Of a DNA stretch of 64,000 nt, positions 63,451 through 64,000 are shown one piece after another. Positions within the stretch are counted from its first letter, which is position 1, and every line of letters starts with the position of its first letter. A model generated the notes under the pieces. The model saw only the letters and a list, made by a program, of their open reading frames with translations, was not told the origin of the DNA and ran no database searches. Source of the DNA: Ophthalmolycus amberensis (lineage: Eukaryota; Chordata; Actinopteri; Perciformes; Zoarcidae). Where the stretch lies: assembly GCA_024529925.1 (NCBI GenBank), contig JAFEUB010001212.1:505001-569000 (forward strand), written 5' to 3'. Both the position numbers and the translations under genes were made by a program.

Positions 63451-64000
63451 GCCATCTACAGCCGCAGGTGTGTGTCCCCTTCTGATTCCCAAGAGTGTAA
63501 GTGACAGAGGGTAAGAGCGAGAGAGAGGGAGACTGAGGGGGAGCCATGAATGAATGACTTTGATCAGGTGAGTTCGCCAGACCTCTCTCTTTGTATGTGT
63601 GTGTGTGTGTGTGTGTGCGTGTTCAGTGTGGGATAATGGAGTCAGGCTGACAGCTGCATGTCAGATGCGCTTAATGTACATCATTGCCTAGAATGGCTTT
63701 AGCCTAACCGCACACACTCGTGAACACACACCTGAGAAATTAGGTTGCATTCACAACTTTTTTTGCATGCGCCGTTGCTAACTAATTTTGGGAGACTCTC
63801 GAGGGACCACTACGACTGTCAACACCATTGTCATGTGACAGATGGGGGCAGGTGAAGGTAGCAGGTATCAGTAGCGTTCTTGCTTGCTGGGCTACATGTT
63901 CTGTAAACGTACTGGTTTGAAAGCCACCGGATCAGGTTCTTTTCAATAGTCTACATAAGTTACTTTATAATTTCTGTATTCTATCTCCAACAGCTAATGG
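63451..64000. other. non-coding DNA with GT tract and possible SINE B box
   Basis: (TG)11 at 63596-63617. GGTTTGAAAGCC at 63914-63925 resembles a polymerase III B box, but no convincing A box is seen upstream. No gene reaches the end of the window. Confidence 0.4.

Noticed and set aside
63860..63925. tRNA gene or SINE from a B-box-like GGTTTGAAAGCC
   Set aside because: No matching A box or cloverleaf could be drawn; kept only as a remark.

Overview
This window looks like nuclear DNA of a ray-finned fish, most probably a percomorph teleost, and it is almost entirely non-coding. The evidence is the repeat content: hAT DNA transposons with 8-bp target duplications, a CR1/Rex1-type LINE and an L2-type LINE, several dispersed families I recognise from percomorph genomes, and dense (CA)n, (TC)n and poly-C/G tracts. 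There is no operon structure, and no open reading frame reads as a complete cellular protein. I found no convincing exon of a host protein-coding gene, tRNA, rRNA or CRISPR array. It is best read as an intron of a long gene or as intergenic DNA.

Layout. 0-5 kb: unique AT-rich DNA, a decayed hAT element with a smaller inverted-repeat element inside it (0.8-1.36 kb), and a possible two-exon polyadenylated non-coding transcript (about 3.75-4.4 kb) followed by repeat-like sequence. 5-11.6 kb: unique DNA with microsatellites, including a 165-bp (TC)n tract. 11.6-12.65 kb: a dispersed repeat (family A) split by a clean 465-bp hAT element with 13-bp terminal inverted repeats and an 8-bp target duplication. 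15.56-16.73 kb: a second clean hAT element that keeps a broken transposase C-terminal dimerisation domain. 17.0-17.2 kb: a homeodomain-site-rich block that looks like a developmental enhancer. 17.7-19.5 kb: a 5'-truncated LINE on the minus strand, followed by repeat debris. 23.6-25.1 kb: an LTR-like or promoter-like unit. 26.3-28.04 kb: a solo-LTR-like repeat and then a broken L2 LINE on the plus strand.

28-64 kb is mostly unique DNA with enhancer-like A/T-rich blocks (33.1, 34.8, 44.1, 44.8, 55.7, 56.1 and 63.3 kb). Its landmarks are two copies of dispersed family C (29.9 and 61.8 kb, the second with a strong CTCF core motif), a nested hairpin at 30.9 kb, a 34-bp minisatellite at 45.5-45.9 kb, a Harbinger-like fragment with a 58-bp tandem triplication at 49.3 kb, a second (TC)n tract at 55.1 kb, and a reversed family A copy at 57 kb.

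Nothing here amounts to a new multi-gene system. The best leads are the nested transposon insertions, the CTCF motif carried by a dispersed repeat, the candidate two-exon non-coding RNA, the nested hairpin, and the homeodomain-site block. Repeat-family names come from remembered sequence patterns and were not searched; enhancer calls rest on motif density alone.
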